Source: Streptomyces sp. B93 | GTDB lineage: Bacteria > Actinomycetota > Actinomycetes > Streptomycetales > Streptomycetaceae | DNA: 64,000 bases | Direction: 5' to 3' | NCBI RefSeq assembly: GCF_018070565.1 | Contig: NZ_JAGPXL010000016.1 | Coordinates: 62,001 to 126,000 of the forward strand | Shown here: positions 15,549 to 23,514 of the stretch, piece after piece | Position numbering within the stretch: position 1 is the first letter of the stretch | How the letters are laid out: each line of letters starts with the position of its first letter | Made by a program: the position numbers and the translations under genes | The notes under the pieces: generated by a model | Database searches by the model: none | Seen by the model: only the letters and a program-made list of their open reading frames with translations | What the model was told of the DNA's origin: nothing

Positions 15549-17531
15549 ATGGAAGAGCCGCGTCGCCTCGGCGGCCGGTACGAGCTGGGCCATGTGCTCG
15601 GCCGTGGTGGCATGGCGGAGGTATACCTCGCGCATGACTCCCGGCTCGGTCGCACGGTGGCGGTGAAGACGCTGCGCGCGGACCTCGCGCGCGACCCGTC
15701 CTTCCAGGCCCGGTTCCGCCGGGAGGCCCAGTCGGCCGCCTCGCTCAACCACCCCGCGATCGTGGCGGTCTACGACACGGGCGAGGACTACATCGACGGG
15801 GTCTCGATCCCGTACATCGTCATGGAGTACGTCGACGGCTCCACGCTGCGTGAGCTGCTGCACTCCGGCCGCAAGCTGCTGCCGGAGCGGTCGATGGAGA
15901 TGACGATCGGCATCCTCCAGGGCCTGGAGTACGCCCACCGCAACGGCATCGTGCACCGCGACATCAAACCGGCCAACGTCATGCTGACGCGGACCGGCCA
16001 GGTCAAGGTGATGGACTTCGGCATCGCCCGCGCCATGGGCGACTCCGGGATGACGATGACCCAGACCGCGGCCGTCATCGGCACCGCCCAGTACCTCTCC
16101 CCGGAGCAGGCCAAGGGCGAGCAGGTCGACGCCCGCTCCGACCTGTACTCCACGGGCTGTCTGCTCTACGAGCTGCTGACCGTCCGTCCGCCGTTCGTCG
16201 GCGACTCCCCGGTGGCGGTCGCCTACCAGCACGTCCGCGAGGAACCGCAGGCGCCGAGCGTCTTCGACCCCGAGATCACGCCCGAGATGGACGCGATCGT
16301 GCTGAAGGCGCTGGTCAAGGACCCGAACTACCGCTACCAGTCGGCCGACGAGATGCGTGCCGACATCGAGGCCTGCCTCGACGGGCAGCCGGTCGCGGCC
16401 ACCGCCGCGATGGGCGCGGTGGCGTACGGCGGCTACCCCGACGACCAGCCGACCACGGCCCTGCGCTCGGAGCCGGGCGCGGCCACCACCATGCTGCCCC
16501 CGATGAACCCGGACGACGGCGGCTACGGCTACGACGACCGCCCCGACCGGCGCCGCCAGAAGAAGTCCAACACCTCGACGATCCTGCTGGTCGTCGCGGC
16601 GGTGCTGGTCCTCGTCGGCGCGATCCTGATCGGGCGGTGGGCGTTCGGCGACAACGGCGTGAGCAACGACACCGTGCCGGTGCCGAACTTCGTAGGGCTG
16701 ACGCAGGCGGACGCCGAGAAACAGGCGAGCAACAGCGATCTCACGCTCAACGTGACGGAGAAGCCCTGCGAGAACCAGTCGAAGGGCAACATCTGCGACC
16801 AGAGCCCCGAGGCCAACACGAAGGTCGACAAGGGCTCCACCGTGGACGTGACGGTCTCGACGGGCGCCCCGAAGGTGGCGGTCCCCAGTGTGATCGGGCT
16901 CTCCCTGGACGAGGCCACGTCCAAGCTGGAGGGCGACGACTACGAGTTCCAGATCAAGACCAAGTCGCGGGTCTCCTCGGAGGAGCCGGACACCGTCCTG
17001 GAGCAGGACCCGACCTCCGGCAAGGAGATCGAGAAGGGCTCGACGATCACGCTCACCATCGCCAAGGAGGCGGAGAAGGTGACGCTCCCCGACGTCACCG
17101 GCCAGACCTGTGAGCAGGCGTTGCAGCGCATCCAGGCCGAGGGGCTCACCGCCCAGTGCGCCGACGAGCCGACCGAGGACGACAACCAGAACGGCAAGGT
17201 CATCCGGACGACCCCGACGGCCAACTCGTCCGTCGACCCCGGGTCGAACGTGACCGTCCACGTCGGCAAGAAGGAGAACAAGAAGACCTCGGTGCCCGAC
17301 GTGCGGAACAAGACGCTGGGCGAGGCCAAGCAGATCCTCGCCGCCTCGGGCTTCACGAACATCGCGCTGACCGGCGACAGCGACCAGAGCGACACGGCGT
17401 TCGTCATCGACCAGAACCCGAAGAACGGCGAGGTCGACGACCCTGCCGGCACGACGATCACCCTGCGGACCGTCGGCTTCAACCAGCAGAACGGCGGAGG
17501 CAACGGCTTCATCGGCGGCGGCGGTGACTGA
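15549..17531 (+). CDS. pknB: PknB: receptor Ser/Thr protein kinase with PASTA repeats
   Basis: The 660-residue protein has a kinase domain (1-275) with Lys40, catalytic loop GIVHRDIKPAN (Asp138), DFG at 156-158 and a threonine-rich activation loop (Thr169, 171, 173). A juxtamembrane linker, one membrane helix (about 344-364) and four extracytoplasmic PASTA units beginning near VPVPNFVGL, VAVPSVIGL, VTLPDVTGQ and TSVPDVRNK follow. PASTA units bind muropeptides or lipid II and gate the kinase, which controls growth and dormancy exit. Unlike mycobacteria there is no separate pknA between pbpA and pknB. A 173-bp gap before the start may hold its own promoter. A strong hairpin terminates the operon. 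Confidence 0.95.
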   Translation: MEEPRRLGGRYELGHVLGRGGMAEVYLAHDSRLGRTVAVKTLRADLARDPSFQARFRREAQSAASLNHPAIVAVYDTGEDYIDGVSIPYIVMEYVDGSTLRELLHSGRKLLPERSMEMTIGILQGLEYAHRNGIVHRDIKPANVMLTRTGQVKVMDFGIARAMGDSGMTMTQTAAVIGTAQYLSPEQAKGEQVDARSDLYSTGCLLYELLTVRPPFVGDSPVAVAYQHVREEPQAPSVFDPEITPEMDAIVLKALVKDPNYRYQSADEMRADIEACLDGQPVAATAAMGAVAYGGYPDDQPTTALRSEPGAATTMLPPMNPDDGGYGYDDRPDRRRQKKSNTSTILLVVAAVLVLVGAILIGRWAFGDNGVSNDTVPVPNFVGLTQADAEKQASNSDLTLNVTEKPCENQSKGNICDQSPEANTKVDKGSTVDVTVSTGAPKVAVPSVIGLSLDEATSKLEGDDYEFQIKTKSRVSSEEPDTVLEQDPTSGKEIEKGSTITLTIAKEAEKVTLPDVTGQTCEQALQRIQAEGLTAQCADEPTEDDNQNGKVIRTTPTANSSVDPGSNVTVHVGKKENKKTSVPDVRNKTLGEAKQILAASGFTNIALTGDSDQSDTAFVIDQNPKNGEVDDPAGTTITLRTVGFNQQNGGGNGFIGGGGD

Positions 17532-17557
17532 CCGCTCCCGAGCCTGAGTGACAGCAC

Positions 17558-17597
17558 TGAGCCCCGGCAGCCCTCGTGAGAGGGCTGCCGGGGCTCA
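17558..17597. terminator. Bidirectional terminator after pknB and srtE2
   Basis: A 17-bp perfect stem is formed by arms 17558-17574 and 17581-17597 (TGAGCCCCGGCAGCCCT and its complement) with a 6-nt loop. It lies between convergent pknB (stop 17531) and srtE2 (stop 17606) and can end both transcripts. Confidence 0.88.
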
Positions 17598-17605
17598 GGC
17601 GTGTG

Positions 17606-18370
17606 TTACCGCAGTTCCGCCGGCGGCGTCCGCCGGTCGTCCACGTCGTCGACGCGGACCAGTTCGCCCCACACGATGTACCGGTACCTGCTGGTGTAGA
17701 TCGGCGTGCAGGTGGTCAGCGTGATGTACTTCCCGGCCTTCGTCTTGCCGGACTCCTTCGGTACGGCGTCCAGGACCCGGACGTTGTACTTCGAGGTCTC
17801 GGGCAGTGTGGCGTACACCTTGTAGACGTACCACTTGTCCTTCGTCTCGAAGACGATCGGGTCGCCCTTGCCCAGCTTGTGGATGTTGTGGAACTCCGCG
17901 CCGTGGCCGTCGCGGTGGGCGGCGAGGGAGAAGTTGCCGTTCTTGCCGGAGGTGGGGAGGGTGGCCTTGACGGGCTCGGTGTAGTACCCGGCGACGCCGT
18001 CGTTGAGGACCTCGTTGGAGGTGCCCTTCTTCACGAGGATCTCGTCCCCGTTCATCGCGGGCACGTGCAGGAAGCCGATGCCGTCCTTGGTGTCGAGGAC
18101 GACGGGGCCGTCGTCGGCGCCGGAGCGGTCGTCGGACGCGGCCCAGTTGTCGCGGACCTTGGCGCCCTCCTGGTCGGCCTTGCGGTCGGCGATGACGTTC
18201 GTCCACCACAGGGAGTAGACGACGAAGAGGCCGAGCACCAGGCCCGCGGTGATGAGGAGTTCTCCGAGGACGCTGACGGCCATGGCGATCCGGCCGGGTC
18301 GGCGGCGCCGGGGCGCCGATGCCGCGGTCCGCTCTTCGCTGTCGTCGGTGGTCGGTACCACGTTTGTCAT
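17606..18370 (-). CDS. srtE2: Class E sortase, SrtE2-like
   Basis: The 254-residue membrane protein has a basic N-terminus, one signal-anchor helix (about 30-55) and an extracytoplasmic sortase barrel. The catalytic His152 lies in LAAHRDGHG, Cys221 in LTTCTPIYTSRYR and Arg230 nine residues later. Class E sortases of Streptomyces recognise LAXTG-type signals and anchor the long chaplins; in S. coelicolor SrtE1 and SrtE2 are needed for aerial hyphae. Gene order and size match SrtE2. It starts 6 bp after the srtE1 stop and ends the sortase operon at a terminator. Confidence 0.9.
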   Translation of the reverse strand: MTNVVPTTDDSEERTAASAPRRRRPGRIAMAVSVLGELLITAGLVLGLFVVYSLWWTNVIADRKADQEGAKVRDNWAASDDRSGADDGPVVLDTKDGIGFLHVPAMNGDEILVKKGTSNEVLNDGVAGYYTEPVKATLPTSGKNGNFSLAAHRDGHGAEFHNIHKLGKGDPIVFETKDKWYVYKVYATLPETSKYNVRVLDAVPKESGKTKAGKYITLTTCTPIYTSRYRYIVWGELVRVDDVDDRRTPPAELR

Positions 18371-18376
18371 CTGTCC

Positions 18377-19471
18377 CTACTCGACGAGCGCATCCGGCTT
18401 TCCCTTGCTGCGCGGGCGTTCCTCGACCATCTTGCCCCAGACGATCATGCGGTACTTGCTGGTGAACTCCGGCGTGCAGGTGGTGAGTGTGATGTAGCGG
18501 CCCGGCTCGGTGAAGCCGCTGTCCTTGGGCACCGGATCGAGCACGCTGATGTTGCTCGGCGAGGTCACCGGCAGGATCGACGCCATCTTGTACACGTAGT
18601 ACGTGTCCTGCGTCTCCACCACGATGGGGTCGCCCGGCTCCAGCCTGTTGATGTACCGGAACGGCTCGCCATGGGTGTTGCGGTGGCCCGCCAGGCCGAA
18701 GTTGCCGGTCTTGTCGCCGGGCATCGCGGTCTTCAGCGGCTCCTCGCCGTAGTGGCCGACCATGCCGCGGTCGAGGACCTTCTTGCTGCTGATGCCCTCG
18801 GCGATCGGCACGACCACGTCGAGCTTGGGGATGCGCAGGATGGCGAAGCCCTGCCCGGGCTCGAAGGTGCCGGGGTTGCGCTCGCCGCTCTCCCACTGGT
18901 CCTGGAGGTCGCTGGCCTCCTTGCCGGCCTGCGCGTGCGCCCGGACGTTGGTCCACCACAGCTGGTAGGTGACGAACAGCAGCATCAGTACACCGGTGGT
19001 GATGAACACCTCACCGATCGCACGACTGGCGATGACACCGGGGCCGGGCTTGCGGGACCGGGCCAGTCTGCGGGCCTCGACCCGGGAGAGGGGGGCCGCG
19101 TTCTCGTCCCGCTGTGGCTGGCCGCCCGCCGCATGACGACGGTGACGGCGCTTGGCGGCCTTTCTGCGGGCCGCTCGGCCGCCGGGGGCGGGTTCGGGTG
19201 CGCGTGTGGCGGATGAGGCCTCAGAGGCGGGTATGGGCCCTTCCGGAGGGTCGGGTATCCGCAGGGCCACGGTCTCCTCGTCGACCGGTGGCTCGTAAGG
19301 GGCGGCGGACGGGGTCTCGTACGGCGCTTCGTACGGCGGCGTCTGCTGGGGCACTCCGGGGTCCTGCTGGTGCGCCCCCGGGTCGTACCACTCCTCGAAC
19401 GTGCCCGACTCCCCGTACGACTGCTGCCCGTACGGGAGGTCGGTCTCGCGCTCGGGGCGCAGTGCGGTCAC
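18377..19471 (-). CDS. srtE1: Class E sortase, SrtE1-like, with long cytoplasmic N-terminus
   Basis: From the GTG at 19471 the product has 364 residues. The start overlaps the stop of the upstream amidotransferase gene by 4 bp (GTGA). Residues 1-145 are a Pro/Glu/Tyr-rich then strongly basic cytoplasmic region; a membrane helix spans about 150-173. The sortase fold has His263, Cys332 and Arg341, in AGHRNTHG and LTTCTPEFTSKYR. As I recall, the S. coelicolor SrtE1 triad is His251, Cys320 and Arg329, a constant offset of 12, which supports orthology. It attaches LAXTG proteins such as chaplins ChpA-C to the wall. Confidence 0.92.
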   Translation of the reverse strand: MTALRPERETDLPYGQQSYGESGTFEEWYDPGAHQQDPGVPQQTPPYEAPYETPSAAPYEPPVDEETVALRIPDPPEGPIPASEASSATRAPEPAPGGRAARRKAAKRRHRRHAAGGQPQRDENAAPLSRVEARRLARSRKPGPGVIASRAIGEVFITTGVLMLLFVTYQLWWTNVRAHAQAGKEASDLQDQWESGERNPGTFEPGQGFAILRIPKLDVVVPIAEGISSKKVLDRGMVGHYGEEPLKTAMPGDKTGNFGLAGHRNTHGEPFRYINRLEPGDPIVVETQDTYYVYKMASILPVTSPSNISVLDPVPKDSGFTEPGRYITLTTCTPEFTSKYRMIVWGKMVEERPRSKGKPDALVE

Positions 19472-20106
19472 GCCGTGGCCCTGCCCACCACCGGGGCGAG
19501 CCCCGCGGATCTGGCGACGGCGCCGTGGTCGCCGCACTCGGTGAGCCAGTTGGCCAGCATCCGGTGGCCGTGCTCGGTGAGCACCGACTCGGGGTGGAAC
19601 TGCACGCCCTCCACGGGCAGTTCGCGGTGCCGCAGGCCCATGATGATGCCGTCCTGGGTGCGGGCGGTGACCTCCAGCTCGGCGGGGACGGTGGGCGGCT
19701 CGGCGGCGAGGGAGTGGTAGCGGGTCGCGGTGAAGGGTGAGGGCAGTCCGCTGAAGACGCCCTTGCCCTCGTGCTCGACCAGCGAGGTCTTGCCGTGCAG
19801 CAGCTCGGGCGCCCGGTCCACCACACCGCCGTACGCCACCTGCATGGACTGCATGCCGAGGCAGACACCGAAGACGGGGACACCGGTCGCCGCGCAGTGC
19901 CGGACCATCTCGATGCAGACCCCGGCCTGCTCGGGGGCGCCGGGGCCGGGGGAGAGCAGCACGCCGTCGAAGCCGTCGTTGGCGTGGGCCGTCGACACCT
20001 CGTCGTTGCGCAGCACCTCGCACTCGGCGCCGAGCTGGTACAGGTACTGGACCAGGTTGAAGACGAAGCTGTCGTAGTTGTCGACGACGAGAATGCGCGC
20101 GCTCAC
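19468..20106 (-). CDS. Anthranilate/aminodeoxychorismate synthase component II (glutamine amidotransferase)
   Basis: The 212-residue class I glutamine amidotransferase starts at the GTG at 20106 (VSARILVVDNYDSFVFNLVQ). Its catalytic Cys82 lies in FGVCLGMQS, with His171 and Glu173 in VQFHPESVLTEHG, and the oxyanion motif is SPGPGAPEQ. It supplies ammonia from glutamine to a TrpE or PabB chorismate-binding subunit, for tryptophan or folate precursors. That partner is not encoded here, so trpG and pabA cannot be separated by context. Oddly, it sits inside a sortase operon, overlapping the genes on both sides by 4 bp. The same trpG-near-pknB placement is known in mycobacteria. Confidence 0.9.
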   Translation of the reverse strand: MSARILVVDNYDSFVFNLVQYLYQLGAECEVLRNDEVSTAHANDGFDGVLLSPGPGAPEQAGVCIEMVRHCAATGVPVFGVCLGMQSMQVAYGGVVDRAPELLHGKTSLVEHEGKGVFSGLPSPFTATRYHSLAAEPPTVPAELEVTARTQDGIIMGLRHRELPVEGVQFHPESVLTEHGHRMLANWLTECGDHGAVARSAGLAPVVGRATA

Positions 20107-20264
20107 TGGTTGTCCACCGTCACATCGTTGAAGGGAAGCAGCGGTTCGGCCCACGGGAAGACGTACTGGAAGAGGACGTAGACCACGGCCAGGACCAGTA
20201 CCAGGGAGATGAGGGCCCTCACCCAGGCGTTTCCCGGCAGATGCCGCCAGATCCAGCCGTACAT
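20103..20264 (-). CDS. Small single-pass membrane protein
   Basis: The 53-residue product starts at the ATG at 20264 (MYGWIWRHLPGNAWVRAL). It has one membrane helix, rich in Leu and Val (about residues 18-36), then a Pro-Trp-containing short tail. Its stop overlaps the GTG of the amidotransferase gene by 4 bp. I do not recognise a named family; its fixed position between sortase and amidotransferase genes suggests a conserved Streptomyces envelope peptide. Small size and absence of motifs prevent a functional call. Confidence 0.7.
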   Translation of the reverse strand: MYGWIWRHLPGNAWVRALISLVLVLAVVYVLFQYVFPWAEPLLPFNDVTVDNQ

Positions 20265-20316
20265 GCCGTCCCTTCCGTCGCACCACGGCACCACACTCAC
20301 GCCGTACCGCACCAGA

Positions 20317-21021
20317 CTAACGGCGCAGGGCCCCGGGTTTCCCGGCCTCCACGGGCTGTGTGGAGTCCAGGTGCGCCCAGACGATCAGCCGGTGGCTGTG
20401 GCCCCACTCCGGTTCACAGGTGGTCAGCGTGAGGTAGCGGCCCGGCCGCTGGTAGCCCGACTTCCTGGGCACGGGATCGATCACGGCGACATCCGTGGGC
20501 ACGGTCCGGTACGGCCCCTTGTCGATCCGGTACGTGAACCAGGTCGTGCCGTCGGTCAGCACCACCGCGTCACCGTGCCGCAGCCGGGGGAAGTCCTTGA
20601 AGGGGTCGCCGTGGGTGCGGCGATGGCCCGCGACCGAGAAGTTGCCCCGCTGCCCGAGCTGGGCGGTGTTCGCGTAGTGACCGAGCCCCTTCTTCAAGGT
20701 GCCGGTGTCGGTGCCCTCCAGCACGGGCTTGTTCCACGTGAAACCAAGACGCGGGATGTACATGATCGCGAAGGGCTCGCCCTGCCGGTACGGCTCCGGC
20801 GCGGGCGGACTCGCGGTCTCACCGGAGGCACCGGGCGCCGCCGTCGGCCCCCTCAGCTGCCCCTTCGACCACTGCTCCTGGAGCTGCTCGATCTGGTCGT
20901 CCATGACCGTGTCGGCCCGCACCCCGGTCCAGAACAGCACATAGGCGACGAACAGCACGATGATCGCGCCGACGGTGATGCACAGCTCGCTGACGGTCCT
21001 GACGATCAAGCGCACCGACAC
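20317..21021 (-). CDS. Class E sortase, third copy
   Basis: The 234-residue protein has an N-terminal membrane helix (about 10-32), a linker rich in Pro, Ala and Ser, and a sortase domain with His133 (AGHRRTHG), Cys202 (LTTCEPEWGHSHR) and Arg211. The triad is complete, so it should be an active transpeptidase. It is shorter than SrtE1 and more divergent, lacking the Thr-Cys-Thr-Pro motif (Thr-Cys-Glu-Pro here), so its substrate may differ. It starts 32 bp after the DUF881 gene. A near-perfect parS site lies inside the gene at 20731-20744. Confidence 0.88.
   Translation of the reverse strand: MSVRLIVRTVSELCITVGAIIVLFVAYVLFWTGVRADTVMDDQIEQLQEQWSKGQLRGPTAAPGASGETASPPAPEPYRQGEPFAIMYIPRLGFTWNKPVLEGTDTGTLKKGLGHYANTAQLGQRGNFSVAGHRRTHGDPFKDFPRLRHGDAVVLTDGTTWFTYRIDKGPYRTVPTDVAVIDPVPRKSGYQRPGRYLTLTTCEPEWGHSHRLIVWAHLDSTQPVEAGKPGALRR
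20731..20744. other. Near-consensus parS site (13/14) inside the third sortase gene
   Basis: The plus strand reads GTTCCACGTGAAAC, one base away from GTTTCACGTGAAAC. On the coding strand it is GTTTCACGTGGAAC, read as Phe-Thr-Trp-Asn. In this frame a perfect site would create TGA, so the single mismatch is exactly what turns a stop into Trp. ParB binding is inferred. Confidence 0.45.
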
Positions 21022-21053
21022 AGGTCCCCCCGGCGTCGCCCTTCGGCGTTCCG

Positions 21054-21836
21054 CTACTGCTCCACGGGCTCGGCGTACTGGAGGTCCACTGTGCCCGAGT
21101 AACCGGGCAGAGTCACCGCCCCGTCGTCCTCCACTTTCCAGCCGAGGCCGTAGACATTGACGTACACCATGTAGTTCTGGATCGCCGGGGACGCCGCGAG
21201 CGCGTCCTTCAAGGTCCCGGGATCCCCGACCGCGGTGATCTTGTACGGCGGTGAGTAGACCCGGCCCTGGAGGATCAGGGTGTTGCCGACGCAGCGCACG
21301 GCGCTGGTGCTGATCAGCCGCTGGTCCATGACCTTGATGCCCTTGGCGCCACCCTCCCAGAGGGCGTTCACCACGGCCTGGAGGTCCTGCTGGTGGATGA
21401 CCAGGTAGTCGGGCTCCGGCTCGGGGTAGCCGGGGAGCTTGGCGGTGGCGTTCGGCGGGGCGTCGTTGAGGGTGACGGTGATCGCCTCGCCCTTCAGCTC
21501 CTCGGTGCCGGCGTTCTTCTCCAGCGCGGCCAGCCGCTTCTCGTCCGCCGCGGTGATACCGGTGTCCCGCGCGGCCAGCGACTCGACGTCGTCGCGGAGG
21601 GCCGCGTTGGACTCCTCCAGCTGGCCGTTGTTGTGGCTGCGCTCATGGATCAGGTCGGAGAGCTTCAGCAGCGAGGCGTCCGTGCGGATGTTGGTGCCCT
21701 TGGCCGTGTTGAAGCTGGTGAAGAAGATGAGACCGGCGAGAGCGAAGACACCCACGGTGAGCACGCGGACGGGCCGGAAACGTCCTCTGCGCTCAGGGCT
21801 GGATCCGGTCCCGGGGGAGTCGGCAGAATTGCTCAA
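21054..21836 (-). CDS. DUF881 family membrane protein
   Basis: The 260-residue protein has a basic N-terminus, a membrane anchor (about residues 28-45) and a region likely to be coiled coil (LHERSHNN through the repeated Glu/Leu stretch, about 65-120). The DUF881 domain follows, with LVIHQQDLQAVVNALWEGGA and VYSPPYKITAVGDP. The family occurs in Gram-positive bacteria beside division genes; its structure is related to extracytoplasmic scaffold proteins, and the function is not settled. It is divergent from crgA (141 bp between) and heads the minus-strand sortase operon. Confidence 0.85.
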   Translation of the reverse strand: MSNSADSPGTGSSPERRGRFRPVRVLTVGVFALAGLIFFTSFNTAKGTNIRTDASLLKLSDLIHERSHNNGQLEESNAALRDDVESLAARDTGITAADEKRLAALEKNAGTEELKGEAITVTLNDAPPNATAKLPGYPEPEPDYLVIHQQDLQAVVNALWEGGAKGIKVMDQRLISTSAVRCVGNTLILQGRVYSPPYKITAVGDPGTLKDALAASPAIQNYMVYVNVYGLGWKVEDDGAVTLPGYSGTVDLQYAEPVEQ

Positions 21837-21977
21837 CGTACCCTTATCTCCTTCGGTGCCACGGAAGCACTACGCTAACGGACGCCCGGGGGAGCGCTCA
21901 GTGTCCCCTTGTACGCTGCCCCGAGCCCGACCCAGTTACCTGCGCGGCCACGCAGCGCATCGACAGGAGAGACCCTC

Positions 21978-22232
21978 GTGCCGAAGTCACGTATCCGCAA
22001 GAAGGCCGACTACACACCGCCGCCGGCGAAGCAGACGACCGCGATCAAGCTGACCAACAGGGCCTGGGTCGCCCCCGTCATGCTGGCGATGTTCCTGATC
22101 GGCCTGGCCTGGATCGTCGTGTTCTATGTGACCGACGGTTCGCTGCCGATCGACGCCCTCGGCAACTGGAACATCGTCGTCGGCTTCGGCTTCATCGCGG
22201 CGGGATTCGGCGTCTCCACGCAGTGGAAGTAG
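21978..22232 (+). CDS. crgA: CrgA: cell division coordination protein
   Basis: The 84-residue protein starts at the GTG at 21978 (VPKSRIRKKADYTPPPAKQT), eight bases after an AGGAGA-type ribosome site. It has a basic cytoplasmic head and two membrane helices (about 30-52 and 63-80) ending in TQWK. Length and motifs match CrgA, which in Streptomyces restrains FtsZ-ring formation in aerial hyphae and in mycobacteria recruits divisome proteins. It is monocistronic and followed by non-coding DNA carrying DnaA boxes. Confidence 0.95.
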   Translation: MPKSRIRKKADYTPPPAKQTTAIKLTNRAWVAPVMLAMFLIGLAWIVVFYVTDGSLPIDALGNWNIVVGFGFIAAGFGVSTQWK

Positions 22233-22252
22233 CTCTGCCCAGGGCTATCCGC

Positions 22253-22323
22253 TGAGTTATCCACAGGTCGAGCGAATTTCCACACCTCACCTGGGGAAAA
22301 GACGACGATCTGTGGATAACTCA
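22253..22323. promoter_or_regulatory. 14-bp inverted repeat carrying two DnaA boxes
   Basis: TGAGTTATCCACAG at 22253-22266 and its exact complement at 22310-22323 face each other across 43 bp. Each arm contains TTATCCACA (22257-22265 forward, 22319-22311 reverse), the DnaA box of the E. coli type. A weaker ATTTCCACA sits between them at 22276-22284. Extra-oriC DnaA-box clusters near oriC are known in S. coelicolor. Terminator function for crgA is an alternative, though the 43-bp loop makes that less likely. Confidence 0.6.
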
Positions 22324-22479
22324 TCGAGGGTTGACGCCGGTACGACTGACACACCGGTCCCGGACGCGCGTTCGAGCCCCGGCCGCCCCCTGCCTGACCT
22401 GCGCAAACACAGGTCAGCGACAGGGGGCACAGCTGTTCTGGCGTAACTCCGCACACTATGCACAAGATCCGCCACAGGC

Positions 22480-22488
22480 TGTGGACAA
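22480..22488 (-). promoter_or_regulatory. Perfect DnaA box downstream of crgA
   Basis: TGTGGACAA on the plus strand is a perfect reverse TTGTCCACA. Together with the inverted repeat 160 bp to the left it makes three strong boxes within the 295-bp crgA-rhomboid gap, which otherwise contains no gene. Confidence 0.55.
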
Positions 22489-22527
22489 ACGGCCTGGACC
22501 AGCCCCGCAGCGGTCCTGGGGCCGGTC

Positions 22528-23409
22528 TCAGGTGAGCTGGACCGTCCGTAGGACTGTCATGCCCACGATGACCACCAGCACCAGGGCACAGGTGCCGTAC
22601 TGCACCAGCGCCCGCCGCTCCCGCGGGGCGTGCACCATGGCGTAGCCGACGACGACACCGGCGACCAGGCCACCGATATGGGCCTGCCACGAGATGTTGA
22701 AGGCCGGGTTGAAGGTGAAGATCAGGTTGATCGCGAGCAGGGCGATCACCGGACGCATGTCGTACTGGAGGCGGCGCATCAGCACGGCCGTCGCGCCGAA
22801 GAGCCCGAAGATGGCGCCGGACGCTCCGAGCGTGGCCGTCGTCGGTGAGGTCAGCAGATAGGCGAGCGCACTGCCCGCCAGCCCCGACACCAGGTACAGC
22901 GCCAGATAACGGGCCCGGCCGAGAGCCGCCTCCAGGGGGCCGCCCAGCCACCACAGGCTCAGCATGTTGAACGCGATGTGCCAGACCGCCTCGTGCGCGA
23001 ACATCGAGGTGAACAGGCGGTACCACTCGCCCTCCGCGACGCCCTCCGTGGGGAGGAAGGGAGGCCACGTGCCGACCAGCACCAGGTGGTCCAGCAAGGA
23101 CGACGAGGTGTGCACGGCGATGAACACCCCGAGGTTGAGCACCAGCAGGATCTTGGTGACCAGCCGGGGGTCGGCGGTCACCGTGCCCCCGGCCAGGGTG
23201 CGCGGCCGGGACGCGTTCGCCGCGTGGCCGGTGCCCGAGCCGCCGCGGACGCACTCGGGGCACTGGAAACCCACCGAGGCGCTGATCATGCACTCGGGGC
23301 AGATGGGCCGCTCACAGCGGGTGCAGTGCACACCGGTCTCACGGTCCGGATGCCGATAGCAGAAGGGCACACTCCGAGCGTCCGGTGCACCGCTTGCGGG
23401 CTGCTCCAT
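22528..23409 (-). CDS. Rhomboid intramembrane serine protease with N-terminal B-box zinc finger
   Basis: From the ATG at 23409 (MEQPASGAPD) the product has 293 residues. The N-terminus holds a B-box-like zinc site with Cys/His pairs between residues 17 and 53 (CYRHPDRETGVHCTRC, CPEC, CPEC). Six to seven membrane helices follow, with HIAFN (His144, Asn148), catalytic Ser197 in GASGAIFG and His244 in WQAHIGGLVAG. It should cleave membrane segments of client proteins; no client is evident. An in-frame start 66 bp upstream is possible, but it overlaps terminator DNA and is less likely. Confidence 0.9.
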   Translation of the reverse strand: MEQPASGAPDARSVPFCYRHPDRETGVHCTRCERPICPECMISASVGFQCPECVRGGSGTGHAANASRPRTLAGGTVTADPRLVTKILLVLNLGVFIAVHTSSSLLDHLVLVGTWPPFLPTEGVAEGEWYRLFTSMFAHEAVWHIAFNMLSLWWLGGPLEAALGRARYLALYLVSGLAGSALAYLLTSPTTATLGASGAIFGLFGATAVLMRRLQYDMRPVIALLAINLIFTFNPAFNISWQAHIGGLVAGVVVGYAMVHAPRERRALVQYGTCALVLVVIVGMTVLRTVQLT

Positions 23410-23441
23410 GAGGTCCCCTAAGAATCGTCCTGCGCAATACC

Positions 23442-23477
23442 ATGCCCCGCCCATCCTTACGGATGAGCGGGGCATTT
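23442..23477. terminator. Terminator between cyclophilin and rhomboid genes
   Basis: The stem ATGCCCCGC (23442-23450) pairs with GCGGGGCAT (23467-23475), and an inner CATCC/GGATG stem is separated by a small bulge. It sits 38 bp past the cyclophilin stop in the direction of transcription. Confidence 0.75.
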
Positions 23478-23514
23478 GGTTCCCAGCGGGACGCTTCGGT
23501 CGCCGTCTACCGGG

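Noticed and set aside
20110..20118. TTGTCCACC as a DnaA box
   Set aside because: It is a single one-mismatch box inside coding DNA at an operon junction, with no partner nearby.
22253..22323. Inverted repeat after crgA as a simple intrinsic terminator
   Set aside because: The 43-bp loop and AT-richer arms are unlike the tight GC stems of the other terminators here, and both arms match DnaA boxes. It is kept as a possible secondary role only.
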